Source: Acidobacteriota bacterium
Lineage (GTDB): Bacteria > Acidobacteriota > Holophagae > Thermotomaculales > Thermotomaculaceae
Reading direction: 5' to 3'
NCBI GenBank assembly: GCA_013151025.1
Contig: JAADJC010000016.1
Location: forward strand, 1-43,551
DNA length: 43,551 nt
A program made the translations under genes and the position numbers. Shown piece by piece: positions 9,524-16,880 of this stretch. Numbering within the stretch: position 1 is the first letter of the stretch; each line of letters begins with the position of its first letter. A model generated the notes under the pieces. That model had not been told where the DNA came from. It ran no database searches and saw only the letters and a list, made by a program, of their open reading frames with translations.

Positions 9524-10438
9524 ATGTACTATGAATTGGGCGGGTATGTGCTCTTTTTCCTCGCATTTTTTATAATTGTGTACGTGTTTCTGCCTTCAGA
9601 AAAACAGGTGGAAGAATTCAAACAGAGTCTTCCCGGCGGACATCTGGATAACAAAAAAAACCGGATTTTTGAGGAAAATGCATTTGTTCGGCTCACCTAC
9701 CCCTTTACCCTGATGTTTGGTGCAAAAGTAAGCAGGATGAAAATACCGGAGAAGTATATCCAAATACTCGTCCGACGAATTGAGTCAGCGGGGTACCCGT
9801 ATGGGTTTACTCCCCAGGAATACATCGGGTTTACAAGCATGCTCTCTATCCTGGTCACATTATTTGCTGCTTTTTTCAACTACTCTTTGACCGGAAGCGC
9901 GAATCCTGTTTTTCTGCTTCTTGCCTTCCTCTTTGGGAACGTATTCCCGTATTTTTTCCTGGCGAATCAATCGGATATGCGGAAGATTGCCATTTACAAA
10001 GATTTACCCTACAAGCTGGATGTGTTGACCATGGCAGTTGAGGCGGGGATGGACTTCCTGTCGTCAATTCGGAGGATGGTGGAACGCGATACCACAGACA
10101 GCCCGCTGATTGAAGAATTCTTTCAGTTTCTACAGGAAGTGCGCATGGGTAAAACCAAACGGGACGCCCTGAATGATATGGCTCGCCGTGCAGACGTGGA
10201 ATCGTTGAACAGTGTGGTTTCCGCCATTGTGCAGGCAGAGAAAATGGGTACTCCGGTGGCTCAGGTATTGAAGGTTCAGGCAGAATCTCTGCGCATTATG
10301 CGGTCTCAAAAGGCGGAGAAGGCGGCAGGGGAGGCCTCAGTTAAAATCATGTTTCCCCTTGTATTTATCTTGTTCTGCACCATACTGATTCTTTTTGGCG
10401 GTATTATTGTGAAATGGACAAGAGGAGAGCTTTTTTAA
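9524..10438 (+). CDS. tadC: Tad inner-membrane platform protein TadC
   Basis: This 304-residue protein is the second T2SSF-domain platform protein. It has an N-terminal membrane helix (residues 5-25), a pair of helices around 105-145, and a C-terminal helix (280-298). The cytoplasmic domain carries DLPYKLDVLTMAVEAGMDF and SAIVQAEKMGTPVAQVLKVQ, typical of TadC (the latter with the GTP/A-x-V pattern at the end of T2SSF domains). It is preceded by a GGGGGCGG site and lies nine bases after tadB, so the two are cotranslated. Confidence 0.92.
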   Translation: MYYELGGYVLFFLAFFIIVYVFLPSEKQVEEFKQSLPGGHLDNKKNRIFEENAFVRLTYPFTLMFGAKVSRMKIPEKYIQILVRRIESAGYPYGFTPQEYIGFTSMLSILVTLFAAFFNYSLTGSANPVFLLLAFLFGNVFPYFFLANQSDMRKIAIYKDLPYKLDVLTMAVEAGMDFLSSIRRMVERDTTDSPLIEEFFQFLQEVRMGKTKRDALNDMARRADVESLNSVVSAIVQAEKMGTPVAQVLKVQAESLRIMRSQKAEKAAGEASVKIMFPLVFILFCTILILFGGIIVKWTRGELF

Positions 10439-10466
10439 TTATCGACAGAGTAGCTAAGGAAGGGAA

Positions 10467-10826
10467 GTGCGGGTGAGTATAAACACAATTTCTCTCTTTT
10501 ATAATGACGGGTCTGTTGTGGAGCGGCCGCTGATTTCCTGCAATACTATCTGGACAAGGGCCTGGGGCATGCTGGGGGTTCGAAGTGAAACGAATGAGGC
10601 GTACCGAATTGTGCCGTGTAGTTCCATTCATACTTTTTTCATGGCATTTCCCATAGACGCAATTTTTGTAAACAGAGAGGGAATGGTACTGAAAGCGAAG
10701 AATGTCCCTCCTTTTCGATTGTTCTCGTGTCCCGGGGCCTGGGCTGTGGTGGAAGGGACGGGGCTCATAAAAGAAAACAAAGCACTTGAACGTATCTCAG
10801 AATGGGATTATAATCAGTTAAAATGA
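10467..10826 (+). CDS. DUF192 domain protein
   Basis: This small 119-residue protein resembles the DUF192 family: an early TRAWGMLGV segment (compare the family GLM-type motif), then HTFFMAFPIDAIFVNREGMVLKAKN, which matches the conserved core ending in D-x-x-F-x-x-x-x-G-x-V. The function of DUF192 is not established; some members are exported. No clear signal peptide is seen here. The start is GTG 10467 or the in-frame GTG 10473; both lie downstream of the purine-rich AAGGAAGGGAA. Its stop overlaps the next start by four bases, tying it to the FHA genes. A link to pilus function is inferred only from position. Confidence 0.75.
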   Translation: MRVSINTISLFYNDGSVVERPLISCNTIWTRAWGMLGVRSETNEAYRIVPCSSIHTFFMAFPIDAIFVNREGMVLKAKNVPPFRLFSCPGAWAVVEGTGLIKENKALERISEWDYNQLK

Positions 10827-11761
10827 GTATTAGAATAATTTTTTATGTGAACGAAAAGAAAGAGCGTGAGGTTGAATTGACAGGTGGCAGGATGACCATC
10901 GGCAGGGGGACAGACTGTCACCTGATTGTCAATGACCCAATGGTATCCTCCCATCATCTGACAATCTTCGAAACGGATGGAACAGTTTATGTCCAGGATG
11001 ATAACAGTGTAAACGGCACTTTCCTGAACGGAGAAGCACTGTCCACATCTGTTCCGTTACGCAACAAAGCGGAAATATCTTTCTGCAACTATAAGATTAT
11101 CGTGCATACCGATGCGTCCGATGGATCTCTTGAAAACAAGCCGGTGGAAGAAGTAGGTGGCAATAAGACCATGATGATCAGCAGGGAGGATGTGGAGGCA
11201 GCCCGACCCGGCAAACTTCCCTTCACCGGGAAGCAGATGATTATCGGGGGTGTCGCCGCCGGTGTTCTTCTGATTCTCTTGATATTATTATTTCTGCCAT
11301 CTGAGGGCGCAAAGAAAAAAGGCCCTGCTCCAATGCGTGCCGGGATGATGAACACATATTTTTTGAAGCTGGGGCAACAGGTTCGGACCCAGATTGATGA
11401 CAGGAAGAATCTGGAGCAGGCGAATTCCTACTACAGTCTGGGGAAAGAAAAACTGAAAATGAGCAAAGTGAATCATGATGCTGATTTTACCGCGTTGTTG
11501 TACTTTTACCGGGCTAAAGGAAGCATTATGGAAATGAACCCCAAACCCCCGATCTGGGATGAACTGAATCCGCAGATAGCGCAGACAGAGCAGCAGTTGA
11601 AAAAGAAGCTGAAAGAGCTCTTTCAGCAAGCCTGGTTGGCTGAAAATGACAATGACAAAGAAGGGGCAGTGCGGCTGTACGAGACGATTCAGGCCATGGT
11701 ACCGGATGAATCTTCGTTGATTTACCGTACTGCTTCATTCAGGATGGCAAAATTGAGATGA
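10823..11761 (+). CDS. FHA-transmembrane protein with exported helical domain
   Basis: This 312-residue protein has an N-terminal FHA domain (residues 1-95), with G27-R28, S43-x-x-H46 and a SVNGTFLNG motif. A linker with Thr-hydrophobic residues (NKTMMI near 115-120) leads to a single hydrophobic helix (about residues 136-154, IIGGVAAGVLLILLILLFLP). A helical, TPR-like C-terminal domain follows. The second basic residue of the canonical S-R-x-H motif is Ser here, but the serine and histidine positions are kept. Charges flank both sides of the helix, so topology cannot be settled. It overlaps both neighbours by four bases and shares its layout with the next gene, suggesting duplication or a working pair that connects cytoplasmic phosphosignals to the envelope part of the Tad machine. 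Confidence 0.82.
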   Translation: MSIRIIFYVNEKKEREVELTGGRMTIGRGTDCHLIVNDPMVSSHHLTIFETDGTVYVQDDNSVNGTFLNGEALSTSVPLRNKAEISFCNYKIIVHTDASDGSLENKPVEEVGGNKTMMISREDVEAARPGKLPFTGKQMIIGGVAAGVLLILLILLFLPSEGAKKKGPAPMRAGMMNTYFLKLGQQVRTQIDDRKNLEQANSYYSLGKEKLKMSKVNHDADFTALLYFYRAKGSIMEMNPKPPIWDELNPQIAQTEQQLKKKLKELFQQAWLAENDNDKEGAVRLYETIQAMVPDESSLIYRTASFRMAKLR

Positions 11762-13806
11762 AAATATTATTCAAAGCGCTCAGTTCAGCAATTGAAGCGA
11801 GTGCCGGATTTGATTTAACCCCGGAAAATAGTCGCATTACTGTGGGACGTAAAGAAGACAATGATTTTGTCATTCCATTGCCCAACGTATCTTCTTACCA
11901 TGCGGTTGTGGAGTTTCAAGCCGGGGGGGTTGCCCTGGAGGATTTAAACAGCACCAATGGAGTGTTTGTTAATGGTAAAAAGATAACCGAGCGGGTGAAA
12001 TTGGAGTGTGGAGACCGGATTGCCTTTGGCTCAATTGATTTCCTCATGGAATGTGAACAGGAAGCGCCTGGGGAGAAGCCTTCCCCTCAGCTGGAACAAT
12101 CGGCAGAGGGCACCGTGATGCTGGATGTCACGGAAGTTCCTGATATCCCTATGATTAAACAGATACCTGCACAAGATGGTGATTCCGGTTCCGGCCCGGG
12201 TAGGGCGAAGAAAACGGTTCTTTTTGGTATGAAAAACGTATTGAAAACACCTCGTCTGGTTCTATTAGACACAGACCTGAATCCGACAGGAGAATTCAGC
12301 CTTGACAAGGGTGAAATGCTGGTGGGAAGGGAATCAGACAGTGACATTCAGATTGACGATGCTTCCATTTCACGAATCCATGCCAGACTTATTCAAAAAG
12401 GGGATAAGTCCTTTTCGGTAGAAGACGAGAACAGCACAAATGGCCTCTTTGTCCGGGACAAACAGATTGCCCGTCACACTTTGCGCCATGGAGATCTTCT
12501 GCGTTTCGGTGATGTTTCTGCAGTCTATCTGGCGCCGGGGAAGCTGTTTTCTTTTGAAGATTTGAAAGAAGGAAAGAGCAGTAGCGGTAGCCTTGACAGT
12601 AAAAAGAAACTGCTTATCGGTGTCGGTGGCGTACTGGTTTTCCTTTTAATTGTTCTGATGTTATTGCCATCAGGCGGTTCAGGTAGTGGCCCTGGTCAGA
12701 GAGGGAACCGTCTGACACGGGCCGAAATAATGAAAGAAGTCCAGTTGTCACTGGAAAATCAGGACTGGGACAAAGTTGTGGAATTGATACAGAGCTTTCA
12801 GTTACAGGGAGCGGATAAAGAGTTGGCAAAAGCAAAAATGGAAATTGTCAACCGTGATAAATTTCTGGAAATGAATAAGAGAGTTCAAGTCAATGATTTT
12901 GCCGCAGCACAGCAGATTCAGGGTCAAATCAGCCCGGAATCCAGCTATTCAAAACGGGGCCGGCAGGCATTAAAGGACGCAGAGTCTGCCTATATTGACA
13001 ATCAGGGAGAAGAAATAGAAAAGAAACTGGGAGATGGAGATTTCCAGGGGGCGTTTCAATTGGCAGGCGGTCTGAAGGAGAAATTTCCGGATAATAAAGA
13101 AATCGTTGATCAGTACACAGATATAGAACAGAAATACAAGAAATTTCAAAGGCGTCTTTCCGCGCGCTCAGCTTATGTAAAAAGACAACGAGCAGCAAAC
13201 AGGAAGGCGGAACTCTTTTTAAAAAAGGCGAAAGAATGTTACCTGAATGGTCGTATTGTGGATGCCCTGGCCGGCATTTCTCAGGCGTCCAGTGCTTATC
13301 TGGAGAAAAATCTGAAAACACCTTCACGGATTCGCCACCTGAAGGATTATATGAACCAGGTAAGAGAAAACTATGAAAAAGGGAAAAAACTGGCATTGCA
13401 GGGTAAAGTTTCCCAGGCTGTCCCGATGTTTGAAAAGGTGTTTGAGATTTCCAAGCGTAATCTTTATGGGGAAGACGGAAAGATAGAACGAGATTCCATG
13501 GGATTAATGGTGGATTACTATATGAATAAGGCGACTTCTTTGTACAGGGGACAGAACTATGTAGCGGCTTATAATTATCTGGTAAAGATTCTCAGAGCCA
13601 AACCAGGTATGCAGAAGGCTGTCACAATGAAGCGTGACATTGAAAACAAAGGTCAGGAATTATACAACAAAGGATACATTGAACAGACTCAGTACAACGA
13701 TTGCAAAAGGGCTGTATTTTATTTTAAACAGGTGATACAGATGGTTCCCAAGACAAATCCCCTGTATAAAAAAGCATTAAAGAGGATAGCAGATTGCGAA
13801 CAATGA
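11758..13806 (+). CDS. Double-FHA transmembrane protein with TPR-like repeats
   Basis: This 682-residue protein has two FHA domains: residues about 5-100 (G30-R31, S45-x-x-H48, N67-G68) and about 165-260 (G190-R191, S205-R206-x-H208). The second is the more canonical. Thr-hydrophobic segments lie in the linker between them (EGTVML at 117-122, KKTVLF at 151-156), a style of site phosphorylated in some FHA proteins; that is inference here. One membrane helix follows near residues 284-305, with lysines on its N-side (SKKKLLIG), which favours cytoplasmic FHA domains. The C-terminal 370 residues are a long helical repeat region of TPR type, rich in Lys, Gln and Tyr. It overlaps both flanking genes by four bases. 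Confidence 0.85.
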   Translation: MKILFKALSSAIEASAGFDLTPENSRITVGRKEDNDFVIPLPNVSSYHAVVEFQAGGVALEDLNSTNGVFVNGKKITERVKLECGDRIAFGSIDFLMECEQEAPGEKPSPQLEQSAEGTVMLDVTEVPDIPMIKQIPAQDGDSGSGPGRAKKTVLFGMKNVLKTPRLVLLDTDLNPTGEFSLDKGEMLVGRESDSDIQIDDASISRIHARLIQKGDKSFSVEDENSTNGLFVRDKQIARHTLRHGDLLRFGDVSAVYLAPGKLFSFEDLKEGKSSSGSLDSKKKLLIGVGGVLVFLLIVLMLLPSGGSGSGPGQRGNRLTRAEIMKEVQLSLENQDWDKVVELIQSFQLQGADKELAKAKMEIVNRDKFLEMNKRVQVNDFAAAQQIQGQISPESSYSKRGRQALKDAESAYIDNQGEEIEKKLGDGDFQGAFQLAGGLKEKFPDNKEIVDQYTDIEQKYKKFQRRLSARSAYVKRQRAANRKAELFLKKAKECYLNGRIVDALAGISQASSAYLEKNLKTPSRIRHLKDYMNQVRENYEKGKKLALQGKVSQAVPMFEKVFEISKRNLYGEDGKIERDSMGLMVDYYMNKATSLYRGQNYVAAYNYLVKILRAKPGMQKAVTMKRDIENKGQELYNKGYIEQTQYNDCKRAVFYFKQVIQMVPKTNPLYKKALKRIADCEQ

Positions 13807-14843
13807 GAAATGTGATTGTATGGGCCTTGATAGTTGCAATGGCGGTTAGTCTACAGGCATCTATTTTTAAGAAACTTTCCTCTTCCATGAATCTGAAGGG
13901 AGAGAAGTACCTGAAAAAGGCGGAAGTTCTCTATGGGGATAACCAATTTGACAAGGCCATTCCCCTGTATCTGAAGTTTTTTGAAAAGAATAAAAAGAAG
14001 GAAAATATCGATGTGGATATTTTCTACCATGTGGCCGTGTGCTTCATGGAAGGTAAAAAACAAGCTCAGGGCTATGCTTATATTGAAACAGCAGCGGCAG
14101 CGAAACCGGATGATTTGGATATTCAGGTACTGAAGGCAGAATATCTAGTAGCATTGGGCTCAGTACCGGATGCGATTGAGACGTACCAGAAAATTGTGAA
14201 AACGCACCCGGATGATTATCTGTCCTATATACGTCTGGGCGAATTGACGGTTGGGCAGGGCGACCTGAAGGGTGCACGGGAATGGTGGGAAAAGGCCATT
14301 GAGCTGGACCCGTCCCGGCCGGATGGCTATTCACGGATGAGCGAGAGCTATCTGAAGGTGGAGAAAAACCGACTGGAAGCCTATTACTACGCGAGAAAAC
14401 TTCTGGACGTCGTAAAACCTGACAAGAAACCGGGAATTCAACGAATGCTGGACAATCTGGCAGGTGATATGGGCCAGGATTATGAGAATTACTTTCAGAA
14501 ACAGGATTGCATGATGAATGCTGAAGAATTGTTCAAGAATGCAAAATTCTTGCAAGCTTTTCAGGTGATGGATAAATGCAAAACTTTGCCTAACTTGTCA
14601 GGTGATTATTTTCTGTTATTTGGGAAAGTATGTGACGAAGTGGGAAAGTTCAAAGACGCTGCTTTTGCCTATGAAAGGTGCATTGCGCTGGGACTGGAAA
14701 GCGGAGATATCTGTTACCGATTGGGCTGGAGTTATCTTAATTCAGGGCAATCGGAACAGGCTAGAATTGCCTTCCAGCGGGCACAACAATTTACTGACAC
14801 AAAGGAAAAAGCGAAGAAAATGCTGGATAAGTTGCCAAAATAG
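13803..14843 (+). CDS. Exported TPR-repeat protein (TadD-like position)
   Basis: The start is taken at ATG 13803, which overlaps the previous stop (ATGA); an in-frame TTG nine bases upstream is less likely. The protein has a signal peptide (VIVWALIVAMAVSLQA) and then about ten helical TPR-type units through residue 346, such as DYLSYIRLGELTVGQGDLKG and DICYRLGWSYLNSGQSEQA. No cysteine follows the signal peptide, so it is not an evident lipoprotein, unlike TadD proteins, which are TPR lipoproteins in several Tad loci. Its probable job is to act as a periplasmic scaffold for secretin or pilus assembly. It is the last gene of the tightly packed Tad operon. Confidence 0.8.
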   Translation: MRNVIVWALIVAMAVSLQASIFKKLSSSMNLKGEKYLKKAEVLYGDNQFDKAIPLYLKFFEKNKKKENIDVDIFYHVAVCFMEGKKQAQGYAYIETAAAAKPDDLDIQVLKAEYLVALGSVPDAIETYQKIVKTHPDDYLSYIRLGELTVGQGDLKGAREWWEKAIELDPSRPDGYSRMSESYLKVEKNRLEAYYYARKLLDVVKPDKKPGIQRMLDNLAGDMGQDYENYFQKQDCMMNAEELFKNAKFLQAFQVMDKCKTLPNLSGDYFLLFGKVCDEVGKFKDAAFAYERCIALGLESGDICYRLGWSYLNSGQSEQARIAFQRAQQFTDTKEKAKKMLDKLPK

Positions 14844-14854
14844 CAGATAAATAC

Positions 14855-14883
14855 TTGACTTTACGGACGATCAGCCGTAAATT
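14855..14883 (+). promoter_or_regulatory. Sigma70-type promoter for HU-like gene
   Basis: TTGACT at 14855-14860 and TAAATT at 14878-14883 are separated by exactly 17 bases and point at the HU-like gene. This is the best match to a housekeeping promoter in the window and indicates that the gene can be expressed separately from the Tad operon. Confidence 0.6.
14860..14881. promoter_or_regulatory. Inverted repeat inside the promoter spacer (operator candidate)
   Basis: TTTACGG (14860-14866) and CCGTAAA (14875-14881) are perfect 7-base inverted arms with an 8-base spacer. They fill the space between the -35 and -10 boxes, a typical place for a repressor operator. The symmetry is directly visible; binding by any protein is inferred. 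Confidence 0.4.
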
Positions 14884-14917
14884 AAAGAAAAGGTTCCAAA
14901 ATAATGGGGAGGGTTTT

Positions 14918-15190
14918 ATGACGAAAGCAGACCTTGTAAACAAACTAATTACCGAACTGGACTTTTCGAGAAAGGAAGCGGAACGGACCGTAAACGTTTT
15001 TTTCTCATCTATTATCGAATCGCTGAAGGGAGGAGAAGGGATTGAACTGCGTGGATTCGGTAGTTTTCGTCTCCGTCAACGTCGTGCGAGAACGGGCCGG
15101 AATCCGAAAACCGGGGAATTGGTCGATGTTCCGCCGAAAACCATTGTCTATTTCAAAGTGGGAAAGGATCTGAAAGCTTCTCTCAATTAA
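14918..15190 (+). CDS. HU/IHF family DNA-binding protein
   Basis: This 90-residue protein starts at ATG 14918 after a GGGGAGGG site; a longer frame from 14855 would run through the promoter. It begins TKADLVNKLITELDFSRKEA and contains the family signature ELRGFGSFRLRQRRARTGRN followed by PKTGELVDVPPKTIVYFKVG. This is a full-length bacterial histone-like protein that bends or compacts DNA as a dimer. Whether it behaves as HU or as IHF (integration host factor) cannot be decided from sequence; the ELRGFGSF arm is seen in both. It sits between the Tad operon and the CsgG-like gene. Confidence 0.93.
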   Translation: MTKADLVNKLITELDFSRKEAERTVNVFFSSIIESLKGGEGIELRGFGSFRLRQRRARTGRNPKTGELVDVPPKTIVYFKVGKDLKASLN

Positions 15191-15283
15191 ACATTGATAG
15201 ATGTGATCTACGTCAACCCGTTTTTCAGGGGATAAAGGTAGAAAAGTTATATTAAGCTTTCAGAGTCAGAAAAGGAGTAGCAG

Positions 15284-16192
15284 ATGAAGAGAATTGCTTT
15301 CGTTCTTATTGTATTTCTAGTTGCGGGGAGCCTGTCTTTTGTCAAGGCAGGAGACAACCGCCCTCGAATCGCAATTATTGAATTCCCGGTGGACGCGACC
15401 GGCCTATGGTCTGGATTTCGGCCACATAAGCGTGAAATTTCCGCCGCACTGGTAGACTTATTTACAACCGCTCTGGTGGAAAAAGGCAATTTCCGGGTGT
15501 TTGAGCGGTCAAGATTGCAGGATATTATGAAGGAACAGAACTTGGGATTATCCGGCAACATAAGCCCCAATACTGCTGTCCAGATTGGAAAACTGCTGGG
15601 TGTTCAGTATTTGATGACTGGCAGGATTACCCGTTTTGCATACAAGGGAAAAAGCTTTGATGCTTTCTTTAAGGTGGGATTCAAATTCAAGAACAAGAAA
15701 CTGCAGGGCCGCCTGGATATTCGGTTGATTCGTACCGACACAGGCGAAATCGTCTATGTGGACAAGGCAAGCAATGAAAAGAAATTCATGAATCTGCGAA
15801 TAGCCACCATCGGTGGGGGAACAGACTATGACGAAACCATGGTCAATGAAATTTTTGAGCCCATTGTGGAGCAGATGGCACAGAAAATGTCCAGTAAAGT
15901 GGCGGATTTGAAGATTACACCGGCGGCCATGACCAAGAGTGAAGGGAAGATCATCAAGGTTTCCGGTTCCAAGGTATTTATCAACTTAGGTTCACGAAAT
16001 GGCGTGAACGCCGGCGATAATTATACAATCTATCGTAAGGGTGAGGCCCTGATTGATCCTGACAGCGGCGAAGAGCTGGGAGCCAGTGAGACAAAGCTCG
16101 GAACCCTTAAAGTAGTATCGGTGCAGGAGAAATACTCCATTTGCACGGTAGTTTCAGGGAACGGGTTGAAAACAGGTGATATTGTAAAATAG
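15284..16192 (+). CDS. CsgG/HfaB-like outer-membrane secretion or assembly protein
   Basis: This 302-residue protein has a signal peptide ending near residue 22 and a CsgG-type domain at about residues 28-190. Characteristic stretches are RIAIIEFPVD, LVDLFTTALVEKGNFRVFER and AVQIGKLLGVQYLMTGRIT. A C-terminal domain (about 210-302) includes KVFINLGSRNGVNAGDNYTIYRKGE and resembles the FlgT C-terminal-like fold often found after CsgG modules. CsgG forms a nonameric outer-membrane pore for curli, while relatives such as HfaB anchor holdfast. No lipobox Cys is seen after the signal peptide, unlike CsgG. The start at 15284 has an AAAGGAGTAG site. Position between the Tad operon and the long pilin suggests a link to surface-fibre export or anchoring. 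Confidence 0.78.
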   Translation: MKRIAFVLIVFLVAGSLSFVKAGDNRPRIAIIEFPVDATGLWSGFRPHKREISAALVDLFTTALVEKGNFRVFERSRLQDIMKEQNLGLSGNISPNTAVQIGKLLGVQYLMTGRITRFAYKGKSFDAFFKVGFKFKNKKLQGRLDIRLIRTDTGEIVYVDKASNEKKFMNLRIATIGGGTDYDETMVNEIFEPIVEQMAQKMSSKVADLKITPAAMTKSEGKIIKVSGSKVFINLGSRNGVNAGDNYTIYRKGEALIDPDSGEELGASETKLGTLKVVSVQEKYSICTVVSGNGLKTGDIVK

Positions 16193-16265
16193 ATTGTTCG
16201 TTTCAAAGAAAGATAAGACAAGGGATGGGCAACTGTCCCTTGTTTGCTTTCCAAAGGGGGAAAGT

Positions 16266-16832
16266 GTGCAGCGGCAATCCGGTGCATCCAATACTGAATA
16301 TATTCTTATCGTGGTAATGATTGCCCTGGCGGCAATGTTCATGGTCAAGGGCCTCGGCGTGGAACTCCGTACCCTGTTTTCGGGTGCCACTAATCGCCTT
16401 AATCTGTTTGGTGGAAACGCACCGGAAGATGATTTTGGAGGTCCCAATATCCCTGAACCAGGCCCTCCTCCGACACCTACTCCCAGTCCCACACCTCCAG
16501 CGCCACAACCGGATCATGAAACAGAATGCCGGCAACAGCAGGCCGCCCTTCAGGGTGAAAGGGAAACTGTGGGTGCCCCATTGTCTCAAGCATATCAGGA
16601 TGCCAGGAATCAGTACAACGAAGCAATGAGACAGGAAAGCTATTGGGTGCCCGGCCATCATTCCCGTTGGGGAAGAAGTTCAAGTGGCCACTGGGCGTAC
16701 CAATATGTCCATTCAGCAGCGGAGCGTCAGTCAGCGCAGGATCAGCTGAACCAGGCTCGCAGTGCCTATGAGAACTGGAACCGGGATTGGAATCAGCGCT
16801 ACCATCAGTGGCAGGCAGACTGTGGTCATTGA
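16266..16832 (+). CDS. Long Flp-type pilin with Pro-rich linker and C-terminal domain
   Basis: The start is GTG 16266, five bases after GGGGG at 16256-16260; a longer frame exists but would add an unrelated N-terminus. The leader VQRQSG is only six residues, followed by ASNTEYILIVVMIALAAMF, an exact Flp-type cleavage site (G/XXXXEY) and hydrophobic helix. Classical Flp pilins are about 50-80 residues; this one is 188 and continues with a proline-rich linker (PEPGPPPTPTPSPTPP) and a C-terminal region rich in Gln, Trp, Tyr and His. One part of that region (YWVPGHHSRWG) recalls WxxGxW repeat proteins. Two cysteines, in TECRQQ and near the C-terminus (ADCGH), could pair. It may be a structural pilin, a tip adhesin or a minor pilin. 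Confidence 0.75.
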   Translation: MQRQSGASNTEYILIVVMIALAAMFMVKGLGVELRTLFSGATNRLNLFGGNAPEDDFGGPNIPEPGPPPTPTPSPTPPAPQPDHETECRQQQAALQGERETVGAPLSQAYQDARNQYNEAMRQESYWVPGHHSRWGRSSSGHWAYQYVHSAAERQSAQDQLNQARSAYENWNRDWNQRYHQWQADCGH

Positions 16833-16844
16833 GTTTGGCCGGCG

Positions 16845-16871
16845 CACAATTTAGCCAGTCCATAAATTGTG
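16845..16871. terminator. Hairpin between convergent genes
   Basis: CACAATTTA (16845-16853) and TAAATTGTG (16863-16871) form a perfect 9-base stem with a 9-base loop, exactly between the convergent ends of the long pilin gene and the UbiA gene. There is no strong T run, so it may act as a weak bidirectional terminator or protect RNA ends. Confidence 0.4.
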
Positions 16872-16880
16872 GAATGATTG

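Noticed and set aside
15191-15283. Promoter before the CsgG-like gene (TATATT at 15248-15253)
   Set aside because: The -10-like box is present but no acceptable -35 is found 16-18 bases upstream, so it is not listed as a feature.
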